From: Micropterix aruncella
Taxonomy: Eukaryota > Arthropoda > Insecta > Lepidoptera > Micropterigidae
Length of the DNA: 64,000 nt
Assembly (NCBI GenBank): GCA_944548615.1
Contig: OX155967.1
Location: 4,747,281-4,811,280, forward strand
Reading direction: 5' to 3'
Shown: positions 1-9,704 of the stretch, one piece after another
Layout: every line of letters starts with the position of its first letter
How positions within the stretch are numbered: the stretch's first letter is position 1
Notes under the pieces: model-generated
Seen by the model: only the letters and a program-made list of their open reading frames with translations
Told to the model about the DNA's origin: nothing
Databases searched by the model: none
Made by a program: the position numbers and the translations under genes

Positions 1-429
1 AAACAAATTAAACTATAAGCTAATGCAACAACAAATCGCCTTATTTTTTTTCTAAAACTAACCAACGTGTCGAAAAATATGTCGAGGTCATTCGAAGCTT
101 TATTATAATGTAAACATGACCGTCTGAAAAAGGTATTTTTCGCATAGTTCGTGTGAAAAGAGGGTATATAAAATGTATGTTTTAAACGAGAAGAGGGAGA
201 CCGAGGAATTTTAAAAAGAATTTTGGCCCAAAGGGGTGCAGAATTAATATGGTTATTAAAATTTTTATATAGGAATATATTGTCCAAGAATACAAAAAGT
301 GTACTTTGTGTTTTGTCGCTCTCTCTGCATAATCCATAGACATGTTACCTGTCCGAAAGTACAAAGATTTTAAAAATCTCTTTCACCCTCTCAATCCTAT
401 CTATATGAACAGCATATTGGGGACGGTAG
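1..429. other. AT-rich intronic sequence
   Basis: Presumed intron of the anillin gene whose exons start further right. I see no motif, long reading frame or recognisable repeat here. Confidence 0.5.
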
Positions 430-720
430 ATTTGTGTCACAAATACCGCAGAGCGTCAAGATAAAAATCTATAATCAGTGCGTGTTGCCAATGATGACAT
501 ACGGCACGGACACGTCGTCTCTAACTATTGGCCTCATACGCATGCTCAAGCCATGCAACGAGCCATGGCGAGAGCTATGCTTTGGGTTTCAATGCGTGAT
601 AAGATCCGAAAAAGGGAAACCCGCAGAACCAATGTCACTGTCATTTCCAGACTCCAAATTATTCGATGTGAGGTGGTGTTGTCAACTTACGAGTTATCTC
701 CGTATTTAAAGGCGGTTATG
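430..720 (+). mobile_element. RTE-type LINE fragment, C-terminal part of ORF2
   Basis: Two overlapping plus-strand frames (434-709 and 478-747) each hold part of a peptide typical of RTE/craft-type non-LTR retrotransposons after the reverse transcriptase core. The first frame shows NQCVLPMMTYG followed by LTIGLIRMLK. The second shows QAMQRAMARAMLWVSMRDKIR and RETRRTNVT. The known family pattern is NQCVLPxMTYGxETWxLT then AQRAMERxMLGVxxRDxIR. One frameshift near 545-555 splits the two halves, so this is a dead, 5'-truncated copy. Another RTE piece at 2.77-3.1 kb covers the following part of ORF2, so both may derive from one insertion broken by later ones. Confidence 0.75.
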
Positions 721-786
721 ATGAAGCAGAGGATATTTATTGATTGAATCGATTGAATATTGCCAGTTATAACGCTTGCCGAATTA
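645..786 (+). repeat. Short unclassified repeat Y, copy 1
   Basis: About 125 bp from the GACTCCAA motif to TTGCCAGTTATAACGC match, with gaps, a segment at 29,905-30,050. Both read GTGAGG..GGTG..GTCAACTT then GAGTTATCTCC. It overlaps the end of the RTE fragment and directly abuts repeat X copy 1. Family unknown. Confidence 0.5.
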
Positions 787-1169
787 ACGACTGCTCTCGA
801 AACGACCATCGGCTATCCGATCCTGGGTGAACAGCCGGGCAAAGGACGCTGTGGTCTGCGATAGATTCGGTATACACCGTTTCACCGCTTCGTAAGGGAG
901 AGGACCGCGCAAGCGACCTCGAACTCGTAACCAATCGAGAGACTGGAGTAATCTGGTCACAATTGGAAGTAAGGGCGTGAGTGTAAGCCCGCAAGGTAAC
1001 ACTCCTGGCTATCTCGCGTTTAAGGCGTTGGCCTCTTACGGGTTTGTGGCGGAGCTAGACGGTGGACTATTTTGTCCAAGTCTTCTGCGCTCACTCCAGA
1101 GAGATAGAACGACTAATCGTTAAAACTTCCTGAGGTGACGGGCTCGCCCGCTGTAGTCGACAACCCTAG
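787..1169 (+). mobile_element. Repeat X copy 1, 3' part only
   Basis: Matches the last ~380 bp of the full-length X copies at 56.5 and 58.9 kb. It includes the block around TTCACCGCTTCGTAAGGGAG and the terminal hairpin block GACGGGCTCGCCCG, and ends CGACAACCCTAG. The 5' half is missing. The minus-strand frame shared by other X copies is open here at 784-1002. Confidence 0.8.
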
Positions 1170-1617
1170 TTGATTATAATTTCGATTGATCTAATTCGTC
1201 TTAAAATTCTTGGACCAAAAGTGATTGCGAATAACTAACCGCAGTTTCCCGAAGTACCTATCACCGCAGAGATCGGCCTTTGGAATGGATTGGAAGGCGC
1301 GACGAGTAGTTTCCAATCGTTTTCCAATCGAGATCGTGGGAAGGTTCAGTGACGTCACCGATGCGGTACAAAAGTTGCGAACGGGTTTGACTGCCGGTGC
1401 GATATTGAATATCGGCGAAACCTTGACTCGGAAACGTATACACAGAGTCGGTCACAGTTGGTCACTTGCGAACAATCACACCTAGCAATTTCGTATACAA
1501 AGCGCAATGCTGAAATGTGGACGATGGATGGCGACATGACGACAGAAAAACGCGGAATCCGAAAATACTAGCGGAGATCCAACAAATAATTAATTCTGAA
1601 GGTACAGGCATTGATTA
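1170..1617. other. Unassigned CpG-rich intronic stretch
   Basis: This stretch is richer in CpG than the neighbourhood. A plus frame (1225-1485, 86 codons) and two minus frames (1261-1455, 1355-1537) are open over the same bases, which fits base composition better than a gene. I recognise no protein family in any of them. Confidence 0.4.
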
Positions 1618-1963
1618 TACAGGGCGAGTATTTAATTAGTTACACTCTTGCAGTGGGTAAATAAGTACGAGCAAACAATAAAGCAACTTTTATTAAAAAA
1701 ATGGAAAAAAACGAATCACATTTTTTTTTAATTTGTAAAATTTTACTGATTTTGCTATATTTTACCTACCGCTAGATGGCGGAAAGTGCTTAACTCTTTT
1801 AGGCTATTTTTCGAAACAACAAAATTTTTATTTTTTTTAAAAGAACCCGCAAGTTTATGGTTTTTGTTTTGTGTTTCCCAAAAAAAAAATATGAAAAGTT
1901 GCTTATTTGCTCGTATTGATCCACCAACTGCAAGGTGTCACTAATTAAAAATTCATCCCTGTA
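1618..1963. mobile_element. Foldback MITE family P, copy 1 (divergent)
   Basis: Ends are inverted: TACAGGGCGAGTATTTAATT on the left and the complement of AATTCATCCCTGTA on the right. Inside are the family marks: subterminal AGTACGAGCAAA..AAGCAACTTTT with its mirror near the right end, and the CTAGATGGCGG block in the centre. The terminal TA pairs suggest a TA target duplication as in Tc1/mariner-type MITEs. No coding capacity. Confidence 0.75.
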
Positions 1964-1964
1964 T

Positions 1965-2140
1965 ATGGTATCAGATTGCTTAACTCCGTAGTACTATTTC
2001 GCAACGTTTCTGAAACGGTGAAATGCAGGTGGCGCTGGTGGCATTGACAGCCAAACTAATTACCATATAAACCAAAAACTTTAATTAATTTGGCCATCTA
2101 TAATAAAATCAGTAATGATTTCATCCACCGACATACACCA
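1965..2140 (+). repeat. Repeat Z copy 1
   Basis: Shares TATGGTATCAGATTGCT, AATGCAGGTGGCGCTG, GCATTGACAGC and TTGGCCATCTATAATAA with segments at 26.28-27.35, 51.57-51.87 and 60.93-61.04 kb. Some copies have inverted ends (CTCAATGCCGTATT against AATACGGCATTGAG), suggesting a foldback MITE. Family unknown. Confidence 0.5.
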
Positions 2141-2765
2141 GGCCAATACTACGAAATGTATGGAATAGCCATCGGGGTTTCAATACATTCAGCAGTATAT
2201 CGCTGGCCGCTTCGGCCAGACCGCAAGTGCGCGCCCGGGTTAAGAGTCAGTGGTCTGTTGGTAGATAGATTTAAAGAAATATGTAAATGCTGCACATAGA
2301 CAAATAAAGAAAGGTAAGAAAATTCTGAGGACATTCTAGGTATATTTTTTAAAATTTTAGGTGTCTCGAAGGCAATGGTGACGAAAGGGAAGATGGGGGG
2401 AGGAGGTAGACTTGGCTTTAAATCTTGATTTATGGGTCGGTCATCTGTAGTTAGATTAATAAAAAAAACAGGTAATGCTGTTCCTAGCAAAATAAATATA
2501 GGTGACAGGACTTTGCTTAAAACTCTTTCTTGAATCACTTTTCGAGATCTTCAGCGGATTTTCAATTAAAAATGTTACAGATCTCAGAAAGCAGTTGCTG
2601 ATATATTTGTAGATGGTTATTAAAAGCACATGATATATTTGTAGATGGTTATTAAATTATTAGAGCTGCGTTTATCAAAATGAGCCAACTTTTCTGCAAC
2701 CGTAATCTCAAACTCTCCACTAGATGCCGCCTGGTGCGGTGTTACATATTTTCAGTCCTCCTAAT
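2141..2765. other. Unassigned intron with a 32-bp tandem duplication
   Basis: A minus frame of 129 codons (2149-2538) is open but I recognise nothing in it and see no splice or promoter context. At 2599-2656 the 26-bp block TGATATATTTGTAGATGGTT.. occurs twice with a 32-bp period. Confidence 0.4.
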
Positions 2766-3105
2766 GTGGATTTACAGGAGAATACTGAAAATATCTTGGA
2801 CGGATAGTCACAAATGAGACGGTGCTGCAAAGAATGTACAAAGGGTTGGAATTACTGAGGACCATAAAGAGAAGGAAATTACAATACATGGGCCACATAA
2901 AGCGTGGTAGCAAATACCACCTTCTCCAAATAATTCTGCAAGGAAAGATTAAAGGCCGCCGAAGACCTGACCAAAGAAGAACCTCGTTGAATAGTTCAAC
3001 TCAAGCACCACCGAGTTGTTTCGCACCGCAACATCGCGGGTCCATGTGAGACCATAATGAACGCCGACCTCCGATAGGAGATGGCACTTTGAGAAAAAGA
3101 TTAAA
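2766..3105 (+). mobile_element. RTE-type LINE 3' end
   Basis: The translation RRILKISWTD, then after a one-base shift TNETVLQRMYKGLELLRTIK, RRKLQYMGHIKR and KYHLLQIILQGKIKGRRRPD, is the characteristic tail of RTE-clade ORF2 proteins (known pattern RMLRISWTDRVTNEEVLRR..RRKLEYLGHIMR..GKIEGKRGxGR). Downstream TELFRTATSR and IMNADLR match the usual last residues in other frames. Several frameshifts and an early stop make it a pseudogene. The end near AAAAAGATTAAAAC is the likely 3' end. Confidence 0.85.
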
Positions 3106-3731
3106 ACAATAATTATTATAGAAAAATCCTACATTTTATATAACCAAAATTAATTGCCTACGAAAAAACCCGTCTTCATTAACGATTAATAAAATTAATC
3201 ACATATGAATCGATTCTTACGCCATTAGGTGAAATCTTTACTGCAGTCATATAGTGCTCCTTACTGTCTAATCTTTTAAGATAGATGCCTAAGTAATATA
3301 CCGCCTTATCAATTTTTGATAGTCTTAAGCTATAGTCGTTCACATTGAGTCTGCAATTTTGTTCAATCCACATTCGGAAGCGGACTTGCTTTTTGTAATG
3401 TTTTGATGTAAATGTGATAAAATATCACGATATATTACGTTAACGCGTATTTAATGCATGTTATCCTTGTTTGAAGCTTTCGTAGGTGTTCAACAATATG
3501 CACGATGTTTCAATGATTCGTATTGGAAAATTTAACAGGAAAAATTGCTCGATACCCTATGTTCTGCCATTCAAATAAGCGACAAAAAACTTCATCAATA
3601 AATAATAAAGATTTATTCATTTAACGCCACCGAAATTAGACAATGATCTTCTAGTCTGGTTTCTCGAATATGTCAGAAAGAAACCACAGGATACTTATCG
3701 AAGACTTTCACGGTTGTTCGACATTAAATTA
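3106..3731. other. Unassigned intronic sequence
   Basis: A 64-codon minus frame (3179-3373) is the longest open stretch and is not recognisable. The stretch ends with the TA at 3730-3731 used by the mariner element. Confidence 0.4.
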
Positions 3732-4829
3732 GGTCTTTGAATCGAAAACTTCGTTTTTTTTTGTTATATTGAACATTTATTTCGAAGCAAATAGGAAAGT
3801 GCATTTCATTCAATGTATTGTCCATCGCTAGCTATGACGTTCTCCCATCTTTCTGGCAAAAGACAGATTCCCGGCGGAAGAAGTCTTCGTCCTTGGAGGC
3901 TATCCACGAATCCAGCCATTTTTCAATATCCTCGAAAGACTGGAAGCGCTGCTCGGAAAGGCCATGGACCATTGACCGAAACAAATAGTAGTCGGATGGC
4001 GCGATATCTGGGGAGTACGGCGGGTGAGGTAGGATGTCCCAGCGAAGCGTTTCCAGGAAGTTCTTGACCTGCATCGCGACGTGTGGTCGAGCGTGGTCAT
4101 GCTGGAAAATTACCCTGTCGTGCCTTTTAGCGTATTCCGGCCGTTTTATCTTCACAGCATCGCTCAAGTTATTTAGCTGAGCTCGATAGCGATCGCCCGT
4201 GATGGTTTCTTCCGGTTTCAGTAGGTGATTGCAGCAGCTGATTCAATAGATGACACCCTTTTGGTCCCACCAAATGCAAAGCATTACCTTGGATCCGTGG
4301 ATGTTTCTCTTCGGCGTGGCTGTTGAGGTTGGTGGAAGTGATTTACCGTGGTACGAGCGATATTTTTTTGCGTTTGGGGTTCTCGTAAAAGATCCACTTT
4401 TCGTCGCCGGCGATTATTCGGTGGAGAAAACCTTTTCCTCTTTTGAAGGCGAAGGAGCATTTCACAAGTCATGAAACGTCTTTCGATGTCTCTTGGCTTC
4501 AACTCGTGAGGAACCCAATGCCCTTCCTTTTGAATGACTCCCATAGATTTTAAACGTCTCGAAACGATTGAGGGATAAACATTAAGCACTTCACTTATCT
4601 TTGCCAGCGTCAGACTCGAATATTTAAAATTCCCTCGTTGGAAGGATAGACCTTGTGGAGCTCCCGCATCATATGGTTTGATAAAATGTCAATATACTGG
4701 CATCATCCCAGTGACTGTGACATCATCTTGTCAGTTGTAATGCGTATCGCTATGTCGAATAACCGCGATAGTCCTTGATTACACACAGCCATGGTCGTCT
4801 ACGTCTATCGAACGCGGTACCCAAAGACG
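3732..4829 (-). mobile_element. Mariner-family DNA transposon, inactive
   Basis: The element is bounded by TA dinucleotides (3730-3731 and 4830-4831) with imperfect inverted ends GGTCTTTGAATCG and CGTCTTTGGGTACC (right end read on the minus strand). At about 1.1 kb it is slightly shorter than the usual 1.3 kb, and the N-terminal third of the transposase is degraded. It inserted about 140 bp upstream of the likely acceptor of anillin exon A. Confidence 0.85.
3832..4640 (-). pseudogene. Mariner transposase pseudogene (DD34D)
   Basis: Two minus-strand blocks encode a mariner transposase. The 5' block (4284-4589) shows a helix-turn-helix-like region (LAKISEVLNVYPSIVSRRLK upstream and into it) and WVPHELKPRDIERR. 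One base later the reading shifts, and the next frame gives IIAGDEKWIF with the first catalytic Asp, then MLCIWWDQKGVIY. The 3' block (3832-4167) contains FQHDHARPH and YSPDIAPSDYYLF. Exactly 34 residues separate the Asp of HDHARPH from the Asp of PSDYY, the D34D spacing of true mariners. Frameshifts between blocks and the lost N-terminus mean it cannot make active enzyme. Confidence 0.9.
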
Positions 4830-4831
4830 TA

Positions 4832-4972
4832 GAAACTATTAACAAAATTTAGCGGTTTGATTCAATCGCGTCCGATTCAGCGTGCATATTGTCGAGGCGC
4901 CCTCGCAGGCTCCATCTGATCTGTCACTCGGCTCTTTTACTAATGTTGTCCATTCGTTGTTGGTGCGCGTAG
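4832..4972 (+). other. scra (ANLN): Intron end upstream of anillin exon A
   Basis: Between the mariner end and exon A lies a plausible branch-point motif, TACTAAT (about 4938-4944). A T/C-rich run and TGCGCGTAG follow, giving an acceptor AG at 4971-4972. The exon frame stays open back to 4882, so an acceptor at 4879-4880 (CGATTCAG) is possible but has a poor pyrimidine tract. Confidence 0.5.
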
Positions 4973-5211
4973 CGGGCAGCACGTGCCGCGTGACGGGGAA
5001 CAGCGCGCCGCCCAAGCCGACCACCGCGCCGCCGCCGCCGCCCAAGCAAGCATCCTCGGCGTCGCCCGCCGGAAACTCGGGCGCCGGAATCAAGGGCAAG
5101 TTGGCCGCTCTGTTCACAACCACCACTATATCCGGGAAAGAGATAGCCGACAAGGCAAAGAACGAGCGAGACAAGGAGATGAATATGCTGCTCAACCGCT
5201 TCCAGCATGAC
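4973..5211 (+). CDS. scra (ANLN): Anillin exon A
   Basis: In-frame coding exon of 79 full codons ending CAT GAC before the strong donor GTGAGTAC. The peptide is Pro/Ala-rich (NSAPPKPTTAPPPPPKQ), then GIKGKLAALFTTTTISGKEI and a charged stretch, KNERDKEMNMLLNRFQHD, likely helical. This low-complexity then charged composition suits the unstructured N-terminal half of anillin, which binds myosin and actin. I chose the acceptor at 4972 from its branch point and pyrimidine tract, so 2 nt of the first codon come from the upstream exon; 4880 and 4979 are alternatives. GC content is far above that of the flanking introns. The next exon found is 20.7 kb downstream in matching phase 0. Confidence 0.75.
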
Positions 5212-5640
5212 GTGAGTACAACCAATGCTTTTATGTCAATCATATATCATATCAACCAATGTTTAATCATATGTCATATGATTTATTTATGTATTTAATC
5301 AACCGCCTTACCTTCGGGTTATTATTCAAAAAGTAGGTAAAGAATCGTTGAAATTTTGTTCATTAGATTTCTTAATAATAATACTTGTTTACAATATACC
5401 AGAAATCTTTTATATGGACCATTAATTGTATTTAGAATTGTAGGGAAAAAAACGTATCACGTACGCTTTGTAGGTTTCGTTTTTATTATGTTTTTTTAAA
5501 TCTGAACGTACAGAATACGGTTCGCTGCGTTCGGGCGATAATTTAGTGGACTTATCACGTACGTTCGTATAGGTAGGGCGGTTAAACAACGCGTCTACAA
5601 AGCATATGTGTTCACTAATATTCATATCAACTGACAAGTA
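5212..5640. other. Start of a 20.7-kb anillin intron
   Basis: No element recognised. Two loosely similar blocks, ATCACGTACGCTTTGTAGGT (5457-5476) and TTATCACGTACGTTCGTATA (5554-5573), lie 97 bp apart in the same orientation. Confidence 0.4.
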
Positions 5641-5644
5641 AATA

Positions 5645-5750
5645 TAAATAGGATAGAAACGAATTTACCGCGTGAAGTTTGTAGCACCCGATGTTTCGGT
5701 GACGTTGCAGCCGCCGTTGTGTCTAGGGTAGACCTTCAGTCTACTCTAGA
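5645..5750. repeat. Short repeat R, copy 1
   Basis: The block AGGATAGAAACGAATTTACC..GCGTGAAGTTTGTAGCACCCGA recurs at 14,762-14,806 and 31,965-32,045. In copies 1 and 3 the GTTTCGG/C..GACGTTGCA extension is also shared. It is followed here by a small inverted repeat (AGGGTAGACCTTCAG/CTACTCTAGATACCCT). Class unknown; possibly a LINE or SINE 3' end. Confidence 0.55.
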
Positions 5751-5924
5751 TACCCTACCCTAACTGAGCGAAAACGACCTTATCTAGGAATGATGATATT
5801 TTACTTGAGATTACGTTTGGTGACACGGAAAAGTCGTAAACATTCACACTTATATAATACTTACACACACATTAGTTAAAAAGAAATTATGATTATTATC
5901 TAACAACATAATTGTGTGTATTTA

Positions 5925-6334
5925 TATAGAGGGTGAGTTTTAATTACCTGGCATCCCTGAAGGGGGAAGGGGGGTGAATCAGTACGAGCAAATGAGCAAC
6001 TTTTCATAAAAATATGTAGGAAAAACAAAAAAAAACTTTTTTGTTTAATTTGAGATTTTTTATCATTTGATAAATAGTATAAAAAGCGCTGAGCACGATG
6101 CTCTATCTAGCGGTAGGTAATATATCGTTATTATTGTTTATTGGCGATATTTTTCATGCTGCGCTCAAACGCTTGTCAACTTTTTATTTGACAGTCAAGT
6201 ACTTCAAACTTTCATACAACAAAAAAACAAAAAAATATATTTTTAAAAAGTATATAAAAATAAGTTGCTTTTATGCTCGTACTGATTAACCCCCCCATTG
6301 AATGATGCCGATTAATTAAAACTCAATCTGTATA
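5925..6334. mobile_element. Foldback MITE family P, copy 2
   Basis: Left end TATAGAGGGTGAGTTTTAAT with TTACCTGGCATCCCTGAAGG, mirrored on the right by GATGCCGATTAATTAAAACTCAATCTGTATA. Subterminal CAGTACGAGCAAATGAGCAACTTTT faces GTTGC..GCTCGTACTG. The centre has CTATCTAGCGGTAGGTAATA but has lost the second half of its palindrome. No coding potential. Confidence 0.8.
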
Positions 6335-6344
6335 GAGGTACATA

Positions 6345-6770
6345 TTTTTTATTTTTTTTATTTGTTGTGTGGGGCCTTTTTAAGGTCTTTATGAGCCTTG
6401 TAACACTGCGACCATTGCTGATCTATTGTGTTCGCCACCTACTATAGTTCTGCGCTAAGTCTCGTGTCATTTAAGAACTGCAACAGGCTTTTGGCGCCAG
6501 ATTGTTTTACCTCCTCAGGTCTTTTACGCATCAGCGGGCCACACTCGCACATGAGGTGCGAGTGTGGCCCGCTGATGCCCCTTGACAGAACCTCTGCCCC
6601 TTGACAGAACCTGCACATTTTTCGGAGCTTGAGATGCATGTGTTTGTTGAGGCCACAATGCCCCGTGAGCGCCCTCACCAGTATGCATAGATTGTTCCTA
6701 TTTAGCGATAGGGCTTCACGGGCCGTCTTAGGGTCGAGGTTGATATCAGCACATTCAATAATGGATAGAG
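6345..6770 (-). mobile_element. LINE 3' end with zinc-knuckle tail, copy 1
   Basis: The minus strand encodes MRALTGHCGLNKHMHLKLRK, MCRFCQGAE and HLMCECGPLMRKR, then ending FLNDTRLSAEL-stop (6442-6678). The pattern LTGHxxLNxHLxxLxLxxxxxCRxCxxxxETxxHxLxxC is known from the C-terminus of RNase-H-bearing I/R1/Jockey-group LINE proteins. A second, better copy is at 61.2 kb. Relative to that copy this one has lost the central ETPHH part and gained an inverted duplication (next entry) and a short direct duplication of the CCCCTTGACAGAACCT block. Confidence 0.8.
6529..6577. repeat. Perfect 22-bp inverted repeat
   Basis: The left arm (6529-6550, starting CATCAGCGGGCCACACTCG) and right arm (6556-6577) are exact complements around a 5-base loop, ATGAG. 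The related LINE copy at 61.4 kb has only the left arm, so the right arm is a secondary, templated addition. Confidence 0.9.
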
Positions 6771-6784
6771 GTACATATATACAT

Positions 6785-6995
6785 ACTTATCAGGGAGTTT
6801 TAAATAACCAGCATCCTTGAATTGGGTGAATCGGTTCGAGCAAAAAAAAGCTTTTAATTTTCAAAAATGTGAAAAAAAAAATGTTTTTGAAAATTCGCAA
6901 AATTCTACTTTTGAAAAAAGTTTGAGGAGCGTTGAGCGTGCTGCGCCATATAGCGGTAGGTAAAATATCGCTAATATTATTTGCGATAAGATGGT
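6785..6995. mobile_element. Foldback MITE family P, left half (copy 3)
   Basis: CAGGGAGTTTTAAATAACCA, then GGGTGAATCGG..CGAGC, then GAGCGTGCTGCGCCATATAG and CGGTAGGTAAAATATCGC match the left half of family P to its centre. The right half is absent; a TTAA element begins 14 bp later. Confidence 0.75.
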
Positions 6996-7008
6996 ATAGT
7001 GTACTTAA

Positions 7009-7599
7009 CCCTTAACCAGGATCATCGGTCTCACAGACCGCTATAGTTTCTTAGAAATGCTTCCAGTCCGTCCCCCCGCCCCTCAGCGACACCCCTCAGC
7101 AGTAGTCTCCTATTAGTTCCCGATGTGTTGGCGCACCCGGCGATCGTGTCTATAGGAGCGTCTGTTTTATTGTTTTAACGCTGGTTTAAAAAGTCGTCAT
7201 TATTAGTACCGGTCTGTGAGACTTTCTGCGGAGGTACCGATGACTATGACAGACAAACATAAAAAATAAAGACTTGCAAACTCTGTATATACACCAATAA
7301 GCGCAATACAGGCTATAAATGCATCAAATGCTCGAATTCCATAAGTTTAGAGTGTTCTATGAAGGTCTGCAAAAAATGTGCTCCGAATACGACATAAGTG
7401 TTATTTATAATAAGATAGACAATACATATAACTGTTATACCTAACTCTTTCCAGTTCATAAGATACCAGGCTTTTGATATTGGTACTTAAATAAAATGTT
7501 GTTAGGTAGAAGTGTGTTTTATAATCAATAATTCAAAATAGCGGTCCCACAGACCGAAGTTCCCTATTACGTCGTTTAAAATCATGTTCTCATAAAGGG
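7009..7599 (+). mobile_element. piggyBac-derived TTAA element with transposase tail
   Basis: Flanked on both sides by TTAA (7005-7008 and 7600-7603), the piggyBac target duplication, with ends CCCTT..AAGGG. Subterminal inverted blocks carry GGTCTCACAGACCGCTATAG and, inverted, ATAGCGGTCCCACAGACC. About 590 bp remain, so most of the transposase is deleted. What is left is a frame (about 7271-7396, plus strand) with a Cys-rich tail: TCKLCIYTN, YKCIKCSNS, LECSMKVCKKC then stop. This C..C...C..C...C....C..C array is the cross-brace zinc domain at the C-terminus of piggyBac-family transposases. Confidence 0.85.
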
Positions 7600-7603
7600 T
7601 TAA

Positions 7604-9068
7604 CTCTCAAATTATTTTCGTAAATATTAAATGAAATGTCTAATTATATTCCTGCGGAAATTTTAATCACAATAACTTGAAGATTAGGCCGTGAATTATT
7701 GCCGGCAGGCAATAGGCCCGCCCCATTATAAAAATATGCAATATTCAAGTATCTGATGCATTTGTAACCTCACCTACGGCATTCGAACCACGTTTGCCGC
7801 ATGCCTTTTTGCGCGATCTTTTTGCCTCGCCATAAAAGCGCATCGGTGGCTGTTTTTCGTATGCAAATGGTGAGCGAGCAGCGCCCGATCCACAATGAAT
7901 GGTGAAAATGTGTCTCAAGGAGTGAAAGCGAGGCAGCCTCTCGTTCGCATACATATAAATAGGGACCAGTTTGCAGTGGATATTTCACAAACGGCAAAAA
8001 ATAGCTGGCGCTCTCTGCTGCAATTATCGTCACGACACGCTTCGTTGACAGCGAATGCTACCGATACTTATTTAATTATTTATTTTCGAAACGATAGGGA
8101 GGGAACTGAATTGGAGCGATTGCGCCGCATTGGAACCACAGTCATAGTAAAATAACGTCAGTAGGACATCTCCAGCCCGTTTTCGAAATAAGTACTTACG
8201 CTTCGCCGAACCACCAGGGTTGCCACAACAAATACACATTTGACAAGTTGTAATCCCATTAAAGCAGAAATGCAATTCTTTGTAATTATTATGTACGTTT
8301 ATGTATTTTTGGTTTATAGATCAAGAGTCGGTTCCCAAAATTGTACTGTAACAGAATATATGAATTAGTGCTGACTCTGTGTGACAGCATTCATCACTTG
8401 TTGCATGTGTTCAAAATACCTACATTTTAGTAAGTTAAAGGAGGTACTTAACAAAAACGCATCAATATACCTACCTACGCACTTACGTACCTATGCACCT
8501 TCTTACCTAGACACATACTTACCTACGCAAATGAACAAACGTTACCTCGTAAATTTAATTTCGTAACGTAAATGTAAAAACTCGTAAATGTAATTTCTGA
8601 TAGGTTGCATTACAGCCTGTACAGAAAACATTCCACTTTTGTATACTTAGCTGTTGCGCGACAGCCCTGACTGGCTAGCACCGAGGCGCGCGAGAATCTA
8701 TGTATGTAGTGGTAGCGTACGGATAACGGGCGCTTGTATGAGTGCGAAATCGGTGCGTACTATGGAGATGTTATATTGTTCTTACTTTACTATGCCACAG
8801 TCCAGCTGTAGAATTTTATTTACTTATTTATCTATTTATTATCAATTTGGAAAACAAACAGCATTAGGAAAATATGTAAGGCTAAGAAAAGTACGAGTAT
8901 AGGTAGTAATCAAAAGTTAAGACAAACATCAGCTACTTTATCAAGGAATCAGCTGATTCGGCGAATCAGAGTTGGAAAAAATATTACGACCATATTATAT
9001 TAAATAGAAAAAACGATGTCTGAATTTCCCATCATTACGGAGGTATTTTAGTTTTGCGTTTTGGCATC
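7604..9068. other. Unassigned intron
   Basis: Mostly unique-looking sequence. Overlapping short frames on both strands at 7.74-8.27 kb are unrecognised. At 8462-8530 degenerate repeats of an ACTTACCTACGCA-like unit form a weak minisatellite. Confidence 0.35.
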
Positions 9069-9511
9069 TACAGGATGAATTTTAATTAACCGGCATCCTT
9101 GAGGGGGTGAATCAGTACGATCAAGTAAGCAACTTTTGGTAAACATTTGTAGGAAATTAAAAAAATATATTTTTTTTAGTTTTTTTTTTATTTTTTATTT
9201 TTTTGGTAAAACTTGAAAAAAAAATGTTTTGAAAAATAGTATAAAAGGCGCTAAACACGATGCGCTATCTAGCTGTAGGTAAAATATCGCTAATATCGTT
9301 TATTAGCAATATTTTGCCTACCGATAGATAGCGCAACGCCCTCCAACGCTTGTCAAACTTTTATTAAACAGTCAAGTTCTTCAAATTTTTGAATAAAGTA
9401 AATCTTTTTTTTTTCTTTGTTTTTTTCCAAAAAAATGTATTAAAAGTTGTTCAGTTGCTCGTACTGATTTACCCCTTTGAAGGATGCCGGTTAATAAAAA
9501 CTCACCCTGTA
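9069..9511. mobile_element. Foldback MITE family P, copy 4 (near complete)
   Basis: Ends TACAGGATGAATTTTAATTA and, inverted, AAAACTCACCCTGTA. Inner arms CCGGCATCCTTGAGGGGGTG and CCCCTTTGAAGGATGCCGG face each other. The centre is a palindrome around CTATCTAGCTGTAGGTAAAA and TTTTGCCTACCGATAGATAG. A useful reference copy for the family. Confidence 0.85.
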
Positions 9512-9704
9512 TAAAACTATGCTTAATCGTAGTTTCGGGATACATGCATAGTAATCTATTGATACCATGATACCATAATGTTTGTTTATTTACCTATCTG
9601 GTTGTTTAATATTCATGGAAGAGTTTTAAACCCAACATTCATTTTCACAGTGAATTGACCTGGATATACGTAGGTATATAATAGACAAACTATAGCCGAC
9701 ATGG

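Noticed and set aside
2149..2538. 129-codon minus frame
   Set aside because: No recognisable motif, no splice or promoter context, and composition like the surrounding intron.
4924..5210. Minus-strand and second plus-strand frames over exon A, rich in Arg/Gly
   Set aside because: They are shadows of a GC-rich, proline-coding exon; only the +1 frame from 4882 ends in a proper donor in phase with exon B.
5645..5750. Hammerhead ribozyme in repeat R (minus strand CCGAAACATCGGG)
   Set aside because: The CTGATGA core motif is missing in all three copies, so the fold cannot form.
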